Source of the DNA: Mytilus californianus | Lineage: Eukaryota > Mollusca > Bivalvia > Mytilida > Mytilidae | Assembly (NCBI RefSeq): GCF_021869535.1 | Contig: NW_026262701.1 | Location: 8,174,974-8,238,973, forward strand | Direction of reading: 5' to 3' | Length of the DNA: 64,000 nucleotides | Shown here: piece after piece, positions 44,101 through 56,622 of the stretch | Numbering within the stretch: position 1 is the stretch's first letter | Layout: every line of letters starts with the position of its first letter | The notes under the pieces: model-generated | The model's database searches: none | Told to the model about the DNA's origin: nothing | What the model saw: only the letters and a program-made list of their open reading frames with translations | Position numbers and translations under genes: made by a program

Positions 44101-47100
44101 CAAGTGAAAAATGAGGTTCTATGCACATACAAGTTGAATTCCTTTAAGCAGATTTCACTGAATCTGTATCAAAAGCACTTATTTCTGGTTGTTTGACCTT
44201 GTCTGTTTCACAGACTACCTTTATTTTCTTTTGTTTGATAGCTAGTGGTTAAAATATTGGCCTTTTGAGGCTGAAATTTCATGCCGGTTTTAAAAAGTAA
44301 AGTAAATAACTTTGCATCAAATCATACTGTCTACATATATAGTTGAAAGTGACAGTCTTGTTACATCCAGACTCCATGTTTTATCATATCTAAACAAAGA
44401 TTTGAGCAAAAAGAAGCATATCTCGATCTCCCATATCATTTATATGCTTTTTAATATGCAAATGTGGAGAACGACCTAAATTGACAACCTGTTTTTTTAA
44501 GCTTGACATTGCTGAAGACCATTTTATTCACATGTGTTATGCTATTTGAAACTTATATTTCCATTAAAAGTACATTTATAACATGTAAAAGGTTTTTTTA
44601 TAACTTAACAACTTCAGAAAATTGTGGTAAGTGAAAAATATTACATTTCATATAAGGCCTCACTTCATTTGAAAACCTCCATTTTTTGGCACAGGCTCAT
44701 ATAAAATTTACTTCTGGCCATTTTTTATAAGTCTGAAACATGAAGTATGCTATCTGTTTCTTTTAATAGGTGATAACTTATACATAGAGACACTAAAAAG
44801 TGTAAGTTTTGGTATATTTTGGTTTTTAGAAGCCCAAACTTGGTAGTTGAAATTGTTCTAATTCAACGCCACAATTCAGCACCCAAAGTTCAGATATAAA
44901 AATTGCCACATTTTTTATAATTGGTATCATATGGCTTTGAAACTTTGTAAACTGTTTTATAATACACTAAGCTTAAATCATGCCAAGTTTTATTAGAATT
45001 GGTCAAGTTTTAGACCCCTAATAGGCCCAAGACCACAATTAATGATCCCGCTTTTCGTTGTCCACGAATATAGTTCCTTTTAATTAGAGTGTATTTTTTC
45101 TTAATTTTTTTTCTTTCCTTTCCTCACTCATTTCTTAGTTTTTTTGGGGTGGAAATAAAAGAAGAGAGGTGAAATAAACTTTTGGATGTAGTATTTTAAC
45201 TGATTTTGATATGGAAAGAGTGATTAGGCCAGGTGCAAAAAGGTGATATTTACAGTTTTCGGAACATCTCTTGACTTGTCCATAGGGGTATGGATGTGTA
45301 TTGGCTAAATTTGTAAGAGTCATTGGTTCAATCTTTCTGAATTTTGTATATATTTTTGGACTAGTACTATACATTACACACACAAAAGATTTGACAAAAA
45401 TGCATGGTGCAATTTTTTTAATGAAACAAAACGTTACAAAGAACTAATAGGGGAATTTAATTGTGGTCTGTGGCCTAAGAGGTGAATTCAGGAAATATTG
45501 AATTTGTACTTTGACAACTTCCCTGAATGATCTATTGGTATTAATTTGTCAAACTACATGAGAATAAATGATTTCCACTTTTATTTGATAGAAATTTTGT
45601 AAAAAAGTGACATTTCAGCCTACATGCCAAAAATTGAGCTTTTTCAGTTGTTTCAATATTTTTACAAAAGTAGCATGCTTACTTTCTCTCTGACAGATTT
45701 TTCTGGTTTTCTATTTGTGTTTGTGGTATCTAATGTAGATGTTTAACTCATTTTTGAACACTGAACACAAAAAAAAGTAGATAAAATCAGAATAAGAGTG
45801 CAAAATGTGCTGCTTTAATGGTCTTAGTCTAACGGTCAGTATGAAGCAAGTGAAAAATGAGGTTCTATGCACATACAAGTTGAATTCCTTTAAGCAGATT
45901 TCACTGAATCTGTATCAAAAGCACTTATTTCTGGTTGTTTGACCTTTTCTGTTTCACAGACTACCTTTATTTTCTTTTGTTTGATAGCTAGTGGTTAAAA
46001 TATTGGCCTTTTGAGGCTGAAATTTCATGCCGGTTTTAAAAAGTAAAGTAAATAACTTTGCATCAAATCATACTGTCTACATATATAGTTGAAAGTGACA
46101 GTCTTGTTACATCCAGACTCCATGTTTTATCATATCTAAACAAAGATTTGAGCAAAAAGAAGCATATCTCGATCTCCCATATCATTTATATGCTTTTTAA
46201 TATGCAAATGTGGAGAACGACCTAAATTGACAACCTGTTTTTTTAAGCTTGACATTGCTGAAGACCATTTTATTCACATGTGTTATGCTATTTGAAACTT
46301 ATATTTCCATTAAAAGTACATTTATAACATGTAAAAGGTTTTTTTATAACTTAACAACTTCAGAAAATTGTGGTAAGTGAAAAATATTACATTTCATATA
46401 AGGCCTCACTTCATTTGAAAACCTCCATTTTTTGGCACAGGCTCATATAAAATTTACTTCTGGCCATTTTTTATAAGTCTGAAACATGAAGTATGCTATC
46501 TGTTTCTTTTAATAGGTGATAACTTATACATAGAGACACTAAAAAGTGTAAGTTTTGGTATATTTTGGTTTTTAGAAGCCCAAACTTGGTAGTTGAAATT
46601 GTTCTAATTCAACGCCACAATTCAGCACCCAAAGTTCAGATATAAAAATTGCCACATTTTTTATAATTGGTATCATATGGCTTTGAAACTTTGTAAACTG
46701 TTTTATAATACACTAAGCTTAAATCATGCCAAGTTTTATTAGAATTGGTCAAGTTTTAGACCCCTAATAGGCCCAAGACCACAATTAATGATCCCGCTTT
46801 TCGTTGTCCACGAATATAGTTCCTTTTAATTAGAGTGTATTTTTTCTTAATTTTTTTTCTTTCCTTTCCTCACTCATTTCTTAGTTTTTTTGGGGTGGAA
46901 ATAAAAGAAGAGAGGTGAAATAAACTTTTGGATGTAGTATTTTAACTGATTTTGATATGGAAAGAGTGATTAGGCCAGGTGCAAAAAGGTGATATTTACA
47001 GTTTTCGGAACATCTCTTGACTTGTCCATAGGGGTATGGATGTGTATTGGCTAAATTTGTAAGAGTCATTGGTTCAATCTTTCTGAATTTTGTATATATT

Positions 47101-50100
47101 TTTGGACTAGTACTATACATTACACACACAAAAGATTTGACAAAAATGCATGGTGCAATTTTTTTAATGAAACAAAACGTTACAAAGAACTAATAGGGGA
47201 ATTTAATTGTGGTCTGTGGCCTAAGAGGTGAATTCAGGAAATATTGAATTTGTACTTTGACAACTTCCCTGAATGATCTATTGGTATTAATTTGTCAAAC
47301 TACATGAGAATAAATGATTTCCACTTTTATTTGATAGAAATTTTGTAAAAAAGTGACATTTCAGCCTACATGCCAAAAATTGAGCTTTTTCAGTTGTTTC
47401 AATATTTTTACAAAAGTAGCATGCTTACTTTCTCTCTGACAGATTTTTCTGGTTTTCTATTTGTGTTTGTGGTATCTAATGTAGATGTTTAACTCATTTT
47501 TGAACACTGAACACAAAAAAAAGTAGATAAAATCAGAATAAGAGTGCAAAATGTGCTGCTTTAATGGTCTTAGTCTAACGGTCAGTATGAAGCAAGTGAA
47601 AAATGAGGTTCTATGCACATACAAGTTGAATTCCTTTAAGCAGATTTCACTGAATCTGTATCAAAAGCACTTATTTCTGGTTGTTTGACCTTTTCTGTTT
47701 CACAGACTACCTTTATTTTCTTTTGTTTGATAGCTAGTGGTTAAAATATTGGCCTTTTGAGGCTGAAATTTCATGCCGGTTTTAAAAAGTAAAGTAAATA
47801 ACTTTGCATCAAATCATACTGTCTACATATATAGTTGAAAGTGACAGTCTTGTTACATCCAGACTCCATGTTTTATCATATCTAAACAAAGATTTGAGCA
47901 AAAAGAAGCATATCTCGATCTCCCATATCATTTATATGCTTTTTAATATGCAAATGTGGAGAACGACCTAAATTGACAACCTGTTTTTTTAAGCTTGACA
48001 TTGCTGAAGACCATTTTATTCACATGTGTTATGCTATTTGAAACTTATATTTCCATTAAAAGTACATTTATAACATGTAAAAGGTTTTTTTATAACTTAA
48101 CAACTTCAGAAAATTGTGGTAAGTGAAAAATATTACATTTCATATAAGGCCTCACTTCATTTGAAAACCTCCATTTTTTGGCACAGGCTCATATAAAATT
48201 TACTTCTGGCCATTTTTTATAAGTCTGAAACATGAAGTATGCTATCTGTTTCTTTTAATAGGTGATAACTTATACATAGAGACACTAAAAAGTGTAAGTT
48301 TTGGTATATTTTGGTTTTTAGAAGCCCAAACTTGGTAGTTGAAATTGTTCTAATTCAACGCCACAATTCAGCACCCAAAGTTCAGATATAAAAATTGCCA
48401 CATTTTTTATAATTGGTATCATATGGCTTTGAAACTTTGTAAACTGTTTTATAATACACTAAGCTTAAATCATGCCAAGTTTTATTAGAATTGGTCAAGT
48501 TTTAGACCCCTAATAGGCCCAAGACCACAATTAATGATCCCGCTTTTCGTTGTCCACGAATATAGTTCCTTTTAATTAGAGTGTATTTTTTCTTAATTTT
48601 TTTTCTTTCCTTTCCTCACTCATTTCTTAGTTTTTTTGGGGTGGAAATAAAAGAAGAGAGGTGAAATAAACTTTTGGATGTAGTATTTTAACTGATTTTG
48701 ATATGGAAAGAGTGATTAGGCCAGGTGCAAAAAGGTGATATTTACAGTTTTCGGAACATCTCTTGACTTGTCCATAGGGGTATGGATGTGTATTGGCTAA
48801 ATTTGTAAGAGTCATTGGTTCAATCTTTCTGAATTTTGTATATATTTTTGGACTAGTACTATACATTACACACACAAAAGATTTGACAAAAATGCATGGT
48901 GCAATTTTTTTAATGAAACAAAACGTTACAAAGAACTAATAGGGGAATTTAATTGTGGTCTGTGGCCTAAGAGGTGAATTCAGGAAATATTGAATTTGTA
49001 CTTTGACAACTTCCCTGAATGATCTATTGGTATTAATTTGTCAAACTACATGAGAATAAATGATTTCCACTTTTATTTGATAGAAATTTTGTAAAAAAGT
49101 GACATTTCAGCCTACATGCCAAAAATTGAGCTTTTTCAGTTGTTTCAATATTTTTACAAAAGTAGCATGCTTACTTTCTCTCTGACAGATTTTTCTGGTT
49201 TTCTATTTGTGTTTGTGGTATCTAATGTAGATGTTTAACTCATTTTTGAACACTGAACACAAAAAAAAGTAGATAAAATCAGAATAAGAGTGCAAAATGT
49301 GCTGCTTTAATGGTCTTAGTCTAACGGTCAGTATGAAGCAAGTGAAAAATAAGGTTCTATGCACATACAAGTTGAATTCCTTTAAGCAGATTTCACTGAA
49401 TCTGTATCAAAAGCACTTATTTCTGGTTGTTTGACCTTGTCTGTTTCACAGACTACCTTTATTTTCTTTTGTTTGATAGCTAGTGGTTAAAATATTGGCC
49501 TTTTGAGGCTGAAATGTCATGCCGGTTTTAAAAAGTAAAGTAAATAACTTTGCATCAAATCATACTGTCTACATATATAGTTGAAAGTGACAGTCTTGTT
49601 ACATCCAGACTCCATGTTTTATCATATCTAAACAAAGATTTGAGCAAAAAGAAGCATATCTCGATCTCCCATATCATTTATATGCTTTTTAATATGCAAA
49701 TGTGGAGAACGACCTAAATTGACAACCTGTTTTTTTAAGCTTGACATTGCTGAAGACCATTTTATTCACATGTGTTATGCTATTTGAAACTTATATTTCC
49801 ATTAAAAGTACATTTATAACATGTAAAAGGTTTTTTTATAACTTAACAACTTCAGAAAATTGTGGTAAGTGAAAAATATTACATTTCATATAAGGCCTCA
49901 CTTCATTTGAAAACCTCCATTTTTTGGCACAGGCTCATATAAAATTTACTTCTGGCCATTTTTTATAAGTCTGAAACATGAAGTATGCTATCTGTTTCTT
50001 TTAATAGGTGATAACTTATACATAGAGACACTAAAAAGTGTAAGTTTTGGTATATTTTGGTTTTTAGAAGCCCAAACTTGGTAGTTGAAATTGTTCTAAT

Positions 50101-50633
50101 TCAACGCCACAATTCAGCACCCAAAGTTCAGATATAAAAATTGCCACATTTTTTATAATTGGTATCATATGGCTTTGAAACTTTGTAAACTGTTTTATAA
50201 TACACTAAGCTTAAATCATGCCAAGTTTTATTAGAATTGGTCAAGTTTTAGACCCCTAATAGGCCCAAGACCACAATTAATGATCCCGCTTTTCGTTGTC
50301 CACGAATATAGTTCCTTTTAATTAGAGTGTATTTTTTCTTAATTTTTTTTCTTTCCTTTCCTCACTCATTTCTTAGTTTTTTTGGGGTGGAAATAAAAGA
50401 AGAGAGGTGAAATAAACTTTTGGATGTAGTATTTTAACTGATTTTGATATGGAAAGAGTGATTAGGCCAGGTGCAAAAAGGTGATATTTACAGTTTTCGG
50501 AACATCTCTTGACTTGTCCATAGGGGTATGGATGTGTATTGGCTAAATTTGTAAGAGTCATTGGTTCAATCTTTCTGAATTTTGTATATATTTTTGGACT
50601 AGTACTATACATTACACACACAAAAGATTTGAC

Positions 50634-52005
50634 AAAAATGCATGGTGCAATTTTTTTAATGAAACAAAACGTTACAAAGAACTAATAGGGGAATTTAATT
50701 GTGGTCTGTGGCCTAAGAGGTGAATTCAGGAAATATTGAATTTGTACTTTGACAACTTCCCTGAATGATCTATTGGTATTAATTTGTCAAACTACATGAG
50801 AATAAATGATTTCCACTTTTATTTGATAGAAATTTTGTAAAAAAGTGACATTTCAGCCTACATGCCAAAAATTGAGCTTTTTCAGTTGTTTCAATATTTT
50901 TACAAAAGTAGCATGCTTACTTTCTCTCTGACAGATTTTTCTGGTTTTCTATTTGTGTTTGTGGTATCTAATGTAGATGTTTAACTCATTTTTGAACACT
51001 GAACACAAAAAAAAGTAGATAAAATCAGAATAAGAGTGCAAAATGTGCTGCTTTAATGGTCTTAGTCTAACGGTCAGTATGAAGCAAGTGAAAAATGAGG
51101 TTCTATGCACATACAAGTTGAATTCCTTTAAGCAGATTTCACTGAATCTGTATCAAAAGCACTTATTTCTGGTTGTTTGACCTTGTCTGTTTCACAGACT
51201 ACCTTTATTTTCTTTTGTTTGATAGCTAGTGGTTAAAATATTGGCCTTTTGAGGCTGAAATTTCATGCCGGTTTTAAAAAGTAAAGTAAATAACTTTGCA
51301 TCAAATCATACTGTCTACATATATAGTTGAAAGTGACAGTCTTGTTACATCCAGACTCCATGTTTTATCATATCTAAACAAAGATTTGAGCAAAAAGAAG
51401 CATATCTCGATCTCCCATATCATTTATATGCTTTTTAATATGCAAATGTGGAGAACGACCTAAATTGACAACCTGTTTTTTTAAGCTTGACATTGCTGAA
51501 GACCATTTTATTCACATGTGTTATGCTATTTGAAACTTATATTTCCATTAAAAGTACATTTATAACATGTAAAAGGTTTTTTTATAACTTAACAACTTCA
51601 GAAAATTGTGGTAAGTGAAAAATATTACATTTCATATAAGGCCTCACTTCATTTGAAAACCTCCATTTTTTGGCACAGGCTCATATAAAATTTACTTCTG
51701 GCCATTTTTTATAAGTCTGAAACATGAAGTATGCTATCTGTTTCTTTTAATAGGTGATAACTTATACATAGAGACACTAAAAAGTGTAAGTTTTGGTATA
51801 TTTTGGTTTTTAGAAGCCCAAACTTGGTAGTTGAAATTGTTCTAATTCAACGCCACAATTCAGCACCCAAAGTTCAGATATAAAAATTGCCACATTTTTT
51901 ATAATTGGTATCATATGGCTTTGAAACTTTGTAAACTGTTTTATAATACACTAAGCTTAAATCATGCCAAGTTTTATTAGAATTGGTCAAGTTTTAGACC
52001 CCTAA
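50634..52005. repeat. Truncated satellite unit (first 457-bp deletion)
   Basis: This unit runs normally to unit offset 1372 and then jumps to offset 84 of the next unit, so 457 bp spanning the end of one unit and the start of the next is missing and the local period is 1,289 bp. The junction lies in CCTAAGAGG. The two parental sites read CCTAATAGG (offset 1368) and CCTAAGAGG (offset 79), so the deletion is explained by exchange between two near-identical 9-bp motifs. The missing part includes the pyrimidine tract and the whole minus-strand small ORF. Confidence 0.93.
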
Positions 52006-53295
52006 GAGGTGAATTCAGGAAATATTGAATTTGTACTTTGACAACTTCCCTGAATGATCTATTGGTATTAATTTGTCAAACTACATGAGAATAAATGATT
52101 TCCACTTTTATTTGATAGAAATTTTGTAAAAAAGTGACATTTCAGCCTACATGCCAAAAATTGAGCTTTTTCAGTTGTTTCAATATTTTTACAAAAGTAG
52201 CATGCTTACTTTCTCTCTGACAGATTTTTCTGGTTTTCTATTTGTGTTTGTGGTATCTAATGTAGATGTTTAACTCATTTTTGAACACTGAACACAAAAA
52301 AAAGTAGATAAAATCAGAATAAGAGTGCAAAATGTGCTGCTTTAATGGTCTTAGTCTAACGGTCAGTATGAAGCAAGTGAAAAATGAGGTTCTATGCACA
52401 TACAAGTTGAATTCCTTTAAGCAGATTTCACTGAATCTGTATCAAAAGCACTTATTTCTGGTTGTTTGACCTTGTCTGTTTCACAGACTACCTTTATTTT
52501 CTTTTGTTTGATAGCTAGTGGTTAAAATATTGGCCTTTTGAGGCTGAAATTTCATGCCGGTTTTAAAAAGTAAAGTAAATAACTTTGCATCAAATCATAC
52601 TGTCTACATATATAGTTGAAAGTGACAGTCTTGTTACATCCAGACTCCATGTTTTATCATATCTAAACAAAGATTTGAGCAAAAAGAAGCATATCTCGAT
52701 CTCCCATATCATTTATATGCTTTTTAATATGCAAATGTGGAGAACGACCTAAATTGACAACCTGTTTTTTTAAGCTTGACATTGCTGAAGACCATTTTAT
52801 TCACATGTGTTATGCTATTTGAAACTTATATTTCCATTAAAAGTACATTTATAACATGTAAAAGGTTTTTTTATAACTTAACAACTTCAGAAAATTGTGG
52901 TAAGTGAAAAATATTACATTTCATATAAGGCCTCACTTCATTTGAAAACCTCCATTTTTTGGCACAGGCTCATATAAAATTTACTTCTGGCCATTTTTTA
53001 TAAGTCTGAAACATGAAGTATGCTATCTGTTTCTTTTAATAGGTGATAACTTATACATAGAGACACTAAAAAGTGTAAGTTTTGGTATATTTTGGTTTTT
53101 AGAAGCCCAAACTTGGTAGTTGAAATTGTTCTAATTCAACGCCACAATTCAGCACCCAAAGTTCAGATATAAAAATTGCCACATTTTTTATAATTGGTAT
53201 CATATGGCTTTGAAACTTTGTAAACTGTTTTATAATACACTAAGCTTAAATCATGCCAAGTTTTATTAGAATTGGTCAAGTTTTAGACCCCTAAT
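52006..53295. repeat. Second truncated satellite unit (same 457-bp deletion)
   Basis: This is a second consecutive unit with a 1,289-bp period. Its junction reads CCTAATAGG, differing from the first junction (CCTAAGAGG) at the single base that distinguishes the two parental motifs. Either two exchanges occurred on opposite sides of that mismatch, or one deleted unit was duplicated and the mismatch was resolved differently. Confidence 0.93.
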
Positions 53296-54957
53296 AGGTG
53301 AATTCAGGAAATATTGAATTTGTACTTTGACAACTTCCCTGAATGAACTATTGGTATTAATTTGTCAAACTACATGAGAATAAATGATTTCCACTTTTAT
53401 TTGATAGAAATTTTGTAAAAAAGTGACATTTCAGCCTACATGCCAAAAATTGAGCTTTTTCAGTTGTTTCAATATTTTTACAAAAGTAGCATGCTTACTT
53501 TCTCTCTGACAGATTTTTCTGGTTTTCTATTTGTGTTTGTGGTATCTAATGTAGATGTTTAACTCATTTTTGAACACTGAACACAAAAAAAAGTAGATAA
53601 AATCAGAATAAGAGTGCAAAATGTGCTGCTTTAATGGTCTTAGTCTAACGGTCAGTATGAAGCAAGTGAAAAATGAGGTTCTATGCACATACAAGTTGAA
53701 TTCCTTTAAGCAGATTTCACTGAATCTGTATCAAAAGCACTTATTTCTGGTTGTTTGACCTTGTCTGTTTCACAGACTACCTTTATTTTCTTTTGTTTGA
53801 TAGCTAGTGGTTAAAATATTGGCCTTTTGAGGCTGAAATTTCATGCCGGTTTTAAAAAGTAAAGTAAATAACTTTGCATCAAATCATACTGTCTACATAT
53901 ATAGTTGAAAGTGACAGTCTTGTTACATCCAGACTCCATGTTTTATCATATCTAAACAAAGATTTGAGCAAAAAGAAGCATATCTCGATCTCCCATATCA
54001 TTTATATGCTTTTTAATATGCAAATGTGGAGAACGACCTAAATTGACAACCTGTTTTTTTAAGCTTGACATTGCTGAAGACCATTTTATTCACATGTGTT
54101 ATGCTATTTGAAACTTATATTTCCATTAAAAGTACATTTATAACATGTAAAAGGTTTTTTTATAACTTAACAACTTCAGAAAATTGTGGTAAGTGAAAAA
54201 TATTACATTTCATATAAGGCCTCACTTCATTTGAAAACCTCCATTTTTTGGCACAGGCTCATATAAAATTTACTTCTGGCCATTTTTTATAAGTCTGAAA
54301 CATGAAGTATGCTATCTGTTTCTTTTAATAGGTGATAACTTATACATAGAGACACTAAAAAGTGTAAGTTTTGGTATATTTTGGTTTTTAGAAGCCCAAA
54401 CTTGGTAGTTGAAATTGTTCTAATTCAACGCCACAATTCAGCACCCAAAGTTCAGATATAAAAATTGCCACATTTTTTATAATTGGTATCATATGGCTTT
54501 GAAACTTTGTAAACTGTTTTATAATACACTAAGCTTAAATCATGCCAAGTTTTATTAGAATTGGTCAAGTTTTAGACCCCTAATAGGCCCAAGACCACAA
54601 TTAATGATCCCGCTTTTCGTTGTCCACGAATATAGTTCCTTTTAATTAGAGTGTATTTTTTCTTAATTTTTTTTCTTTCCTTTCCTCACTCATTTCTTAG
54701 TTTTTTTGGGGTGGAAATAAAAGAAGAGAGGTGAAATAAACTTTTGGATGTAGAATTTTAACTGATTTTGATATGGAAAGAGTGATTAGGCCAGGTGCAA
54801 AAAGGTGATATTTACAGTTTTCGGAACATCTCTTGACTTGTCCATAGGGGTATGGATGTGTATTGGCTAAATTTGTAAGAGTCATTGGTTCAATCTTTCT
54901 GAATTTTGTATATATTTTTGGACTAGTACTATACATTACACACACAAAAGATTTGAC
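53296..54957. repeat. Last nearly complete satellite unit
   Basis: This copy spans unit offsets 85 to 1746 and carries private substitutions at about 53347 (GAATGAACTA instead of GAATGATCTA) and at 54754 (T to A). The slightly higher private variation near the array edge fits the usual picture that edge units are less often homogenised. It carries the last copy of the minus-strand small ORF (54697-54945). Confidence 0.93.
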
Positions 54958-55037
54958 AAAAATGCATGGTGCAATTTTTTTAATGAAACAAAACGTTACA
55001 AAGAACTAATAGGGGAATTTAATTGTGGTCTGTGGCC
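54958..55037. repeat. 80-bp terminal stub of the satellite; array end
   Basis: Unit offsets 1-80 are present and the sequence then leaves the repeat after GTCTGTGGCC. The end point lies within the CCTAAGAGG motif (offset 79-87) that also hosts the two internal deletion junctions. Confidence 0.92.
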
Positions 55038-55993
55038 AGCAGAGCACAATCATGACAATAGGCATCATGATAGGTCCATATTTTTAATCAAGTCAGCAAA
55101 ATTTAATGCAGGAATGCAATTAACTAATACGATTTTTCATTTTAATGAACAAATTTATAAGATTTTAAACGTAGATTATTTTTGCTTGATTTTCAAACTT
55201 TTTAAATTGGCGTATTAAGGGGAACTCTGGAATTAGTACATTTTCTAAAGGAATCTACATGAAATTTTGCTATTTTATTTTTTAGCAAGAAAAACCGAAT
55301 GGTGACCCTATCTTTTCTTTTGATATTCTGAAAGCATTTTCTAAAAGCTATCTTCTCGTATTTTATTTTACAATTCTATCATTTAGTTTATCTTCTACCC
55401 ATATAATGATGTTTTTTCCTGTATAATACATACACAATGTGTCATTTTTTCACAACCTGTAGCTTGAGAAAAAGGCATCATCTGTGTCTCATGGACACAT
55501 TCCCCATTTATTTTATTTAGCACCAAAAAGTTAGAGATATCCCTTTTCTCAAATTTTAAATATTTATTTCACTTTAACCTAAAAAATGTGTTTTCATAAA
55601 TTAAGATCGAGATGAATAGATAGAAATCTGAATACAATTATTTTCCTTTATTAGTTTATAAATATTTGTTTTTTTATTTTATAATCTTATTTAAAATTGT
55701 TATGACATTTATCTCTTTTTTAATTGTACTTATATGTTTTATTATAATATTTTTTCCTTTTTAAATCTCAATATTAATATTCTTATAAAATTTATCTCTT
55801 TTCTAATTATATTCATAGTTTTTGTATTAATATTTTCCCTTCTTAAATCTCAATATTGAATCAATTTTCAATCAAAAATGTGTATTCTTTATAAGATTTT
55901 ACAGGTGAATTACAGGAAAATAATATGCCTTAATTAAAGAAACAGACTTTAACTGTTAAAACAACAATTCCCCCAATGTTTGTATATGCATGT
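55038..55993. other. AT-rich intergenic DNA, no gene seen
   Basis: Unique, strongly AT-rich sequence with many stops in all frames. I see no ORF of note, no RNA gene and no transposon end. The one structured stretch is the 83-bp-period direct repeat listed separately. Confidence 0.7.
55707..55857. repeat. Imperfect direct repeat, two copies, 83-bp period
   Basis: Copies at 55707-55775 and 55790-55857 both begin ATTTATCTCTTTT and end AAATCTCAATATT, with a diverged TA-rich middle. This looks like an old local tandem duplication. Confidence 0.75.
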
Positions 55994-55994
55994 A

Positions 55995-56043
55995 ATTAAA
56001 AGTGGGCAAACCAGGATGACACCGTTTTGTCCACCCTTTTAAT
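55995..56043. repeat. Imperfect hairpin (inverted repeat)
   Basis: Left arm 55995-56010 (ATTAAAAGTGGGCAAA) pairs with right arm 56025-56043, allowing a 2-nt bulge and one mismatch, around a 14-nt loop. This could be a small foldback or the end of an unrecognised MITE; no target-site duplication was found. Confidence 0.5.
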
Positions 56044-56065
56044 CCTGATTAGAGTAAACAATTGC

Positions 56066-56312
56066 TAATTATAATCCATTTGTTGTCGGATTAGAGGATT
56101 AGAGGATTGAGTCTTAATTGATATTTCAGATTAGAGAAATCTTTAATAATTGACTGATTGTTTGCAGATAATTATAATCTATTTGTTTTCGGATTAGACG
56201 AACGACTCTTAATTGATATCCTAGATTAGAGGAATCACTTTTAATAATTGACCGATTGTTTGCAGATAATTCAAATCCATTTGTTTTCGGACTAGATTAG
56301 TGGATCCTTTGT
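56066..56312. repeat. Short tandem repeat of about 100 bp, roughly 2.4 copies
   Basis: Copies start near 56066, 56169 and 56267. Each begins TAATT, then AATCC/T and ATTTGTT, followed by TCGGA and a TTAATTGATAT core, and closes with GATTGTTTGCAGAT before the next copy. Periods are 103 and 98 bp and copies are clearly diverged. Copy 1 has an extra GATTAGAG duplication. Non-coding. Confidence 0.8.
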
Positions 56313-56616
56313 TTGATTAAATGGAATGAATTGTAACGGAAAGAGAGACAGATCATTTTTATTTTACAGGAAATACTCTACAACACAGATTGCAAGAAAG
56401 AAAGAAGAAATATTTACGAACTGCTAACTTTATTTTCTTACAAACTAGTCGAGATAAGGATAGTTAAAAGAAAAAGTTTTTCTCTTTTTCTTTGTAAATT
56501 GATATTATTTACTTTCTTTTCTCGATAAGTTTGTTTAAAAATAAAAACACCTTGTTGTCTCATCTATATATAGTTTCTTTAAATACAAAATAATAACGGA
56601 TTTCATTTGTTAAACA

Positions 56617-56622
56617 TTTATT
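56617..56622 (-). terminator. AATAAA poly(A) signal overlapping a stop codon
   Basis: On the minus strand the TAA stop of the 56618 reading frame sits inside AATAAA. Overlap of stop codon and polyadenylation signal is typical of compact viral or Polinton genomes. Functional use is inferred only. Confidence 0.45.

Larger units (their letters stand above)
1..55037. repeat. 55-kb tandem satellite array, 1,746-bp unit
   Basis: Head-to-tail copies of one AT-rich 1,746-bp unit fill the left 86% of the window and continue past its left edge. Taking AAAAATGCATGG as the unit start, units begin at 1, 1748, 3494, 5240, 6986, 8732, 10478, 12223, 13969, 15715, 17461, 19207, 20952 and then every 1,746 bp to 50634. 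Unit 1 is 1,747 bp (an extra T in a T-run near 1490). Units 7 and 12 are 1,745 bp. By eye almost all other positions are identical, and I found only about a dozen variant sites. I see no homology to rDNA, 5S, snRNA or histone genes and no transposon ends. The unit has a long pyrimidine-rich tract (about 1441-1497 in unit 1) and several T-runs. Its function is unknown. Homogeneity of this order points to recent amplification or ongoing unequal exchange. True copy number may differ from the assembly. Confidence 0.98.

Noticed and set aside
1..55037. Array considered as rDNA, 5S, snRNA or histone repeat
   Set aside because: None of the conserved stretches of those genes that I know appear on either strand of the unit.
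1..55037. CRISPR array or LTR element
   Set aside because: The repeats are long and contiguous with no spacers, and there is no LTR, reverse transcriptase or integrase in the unit.
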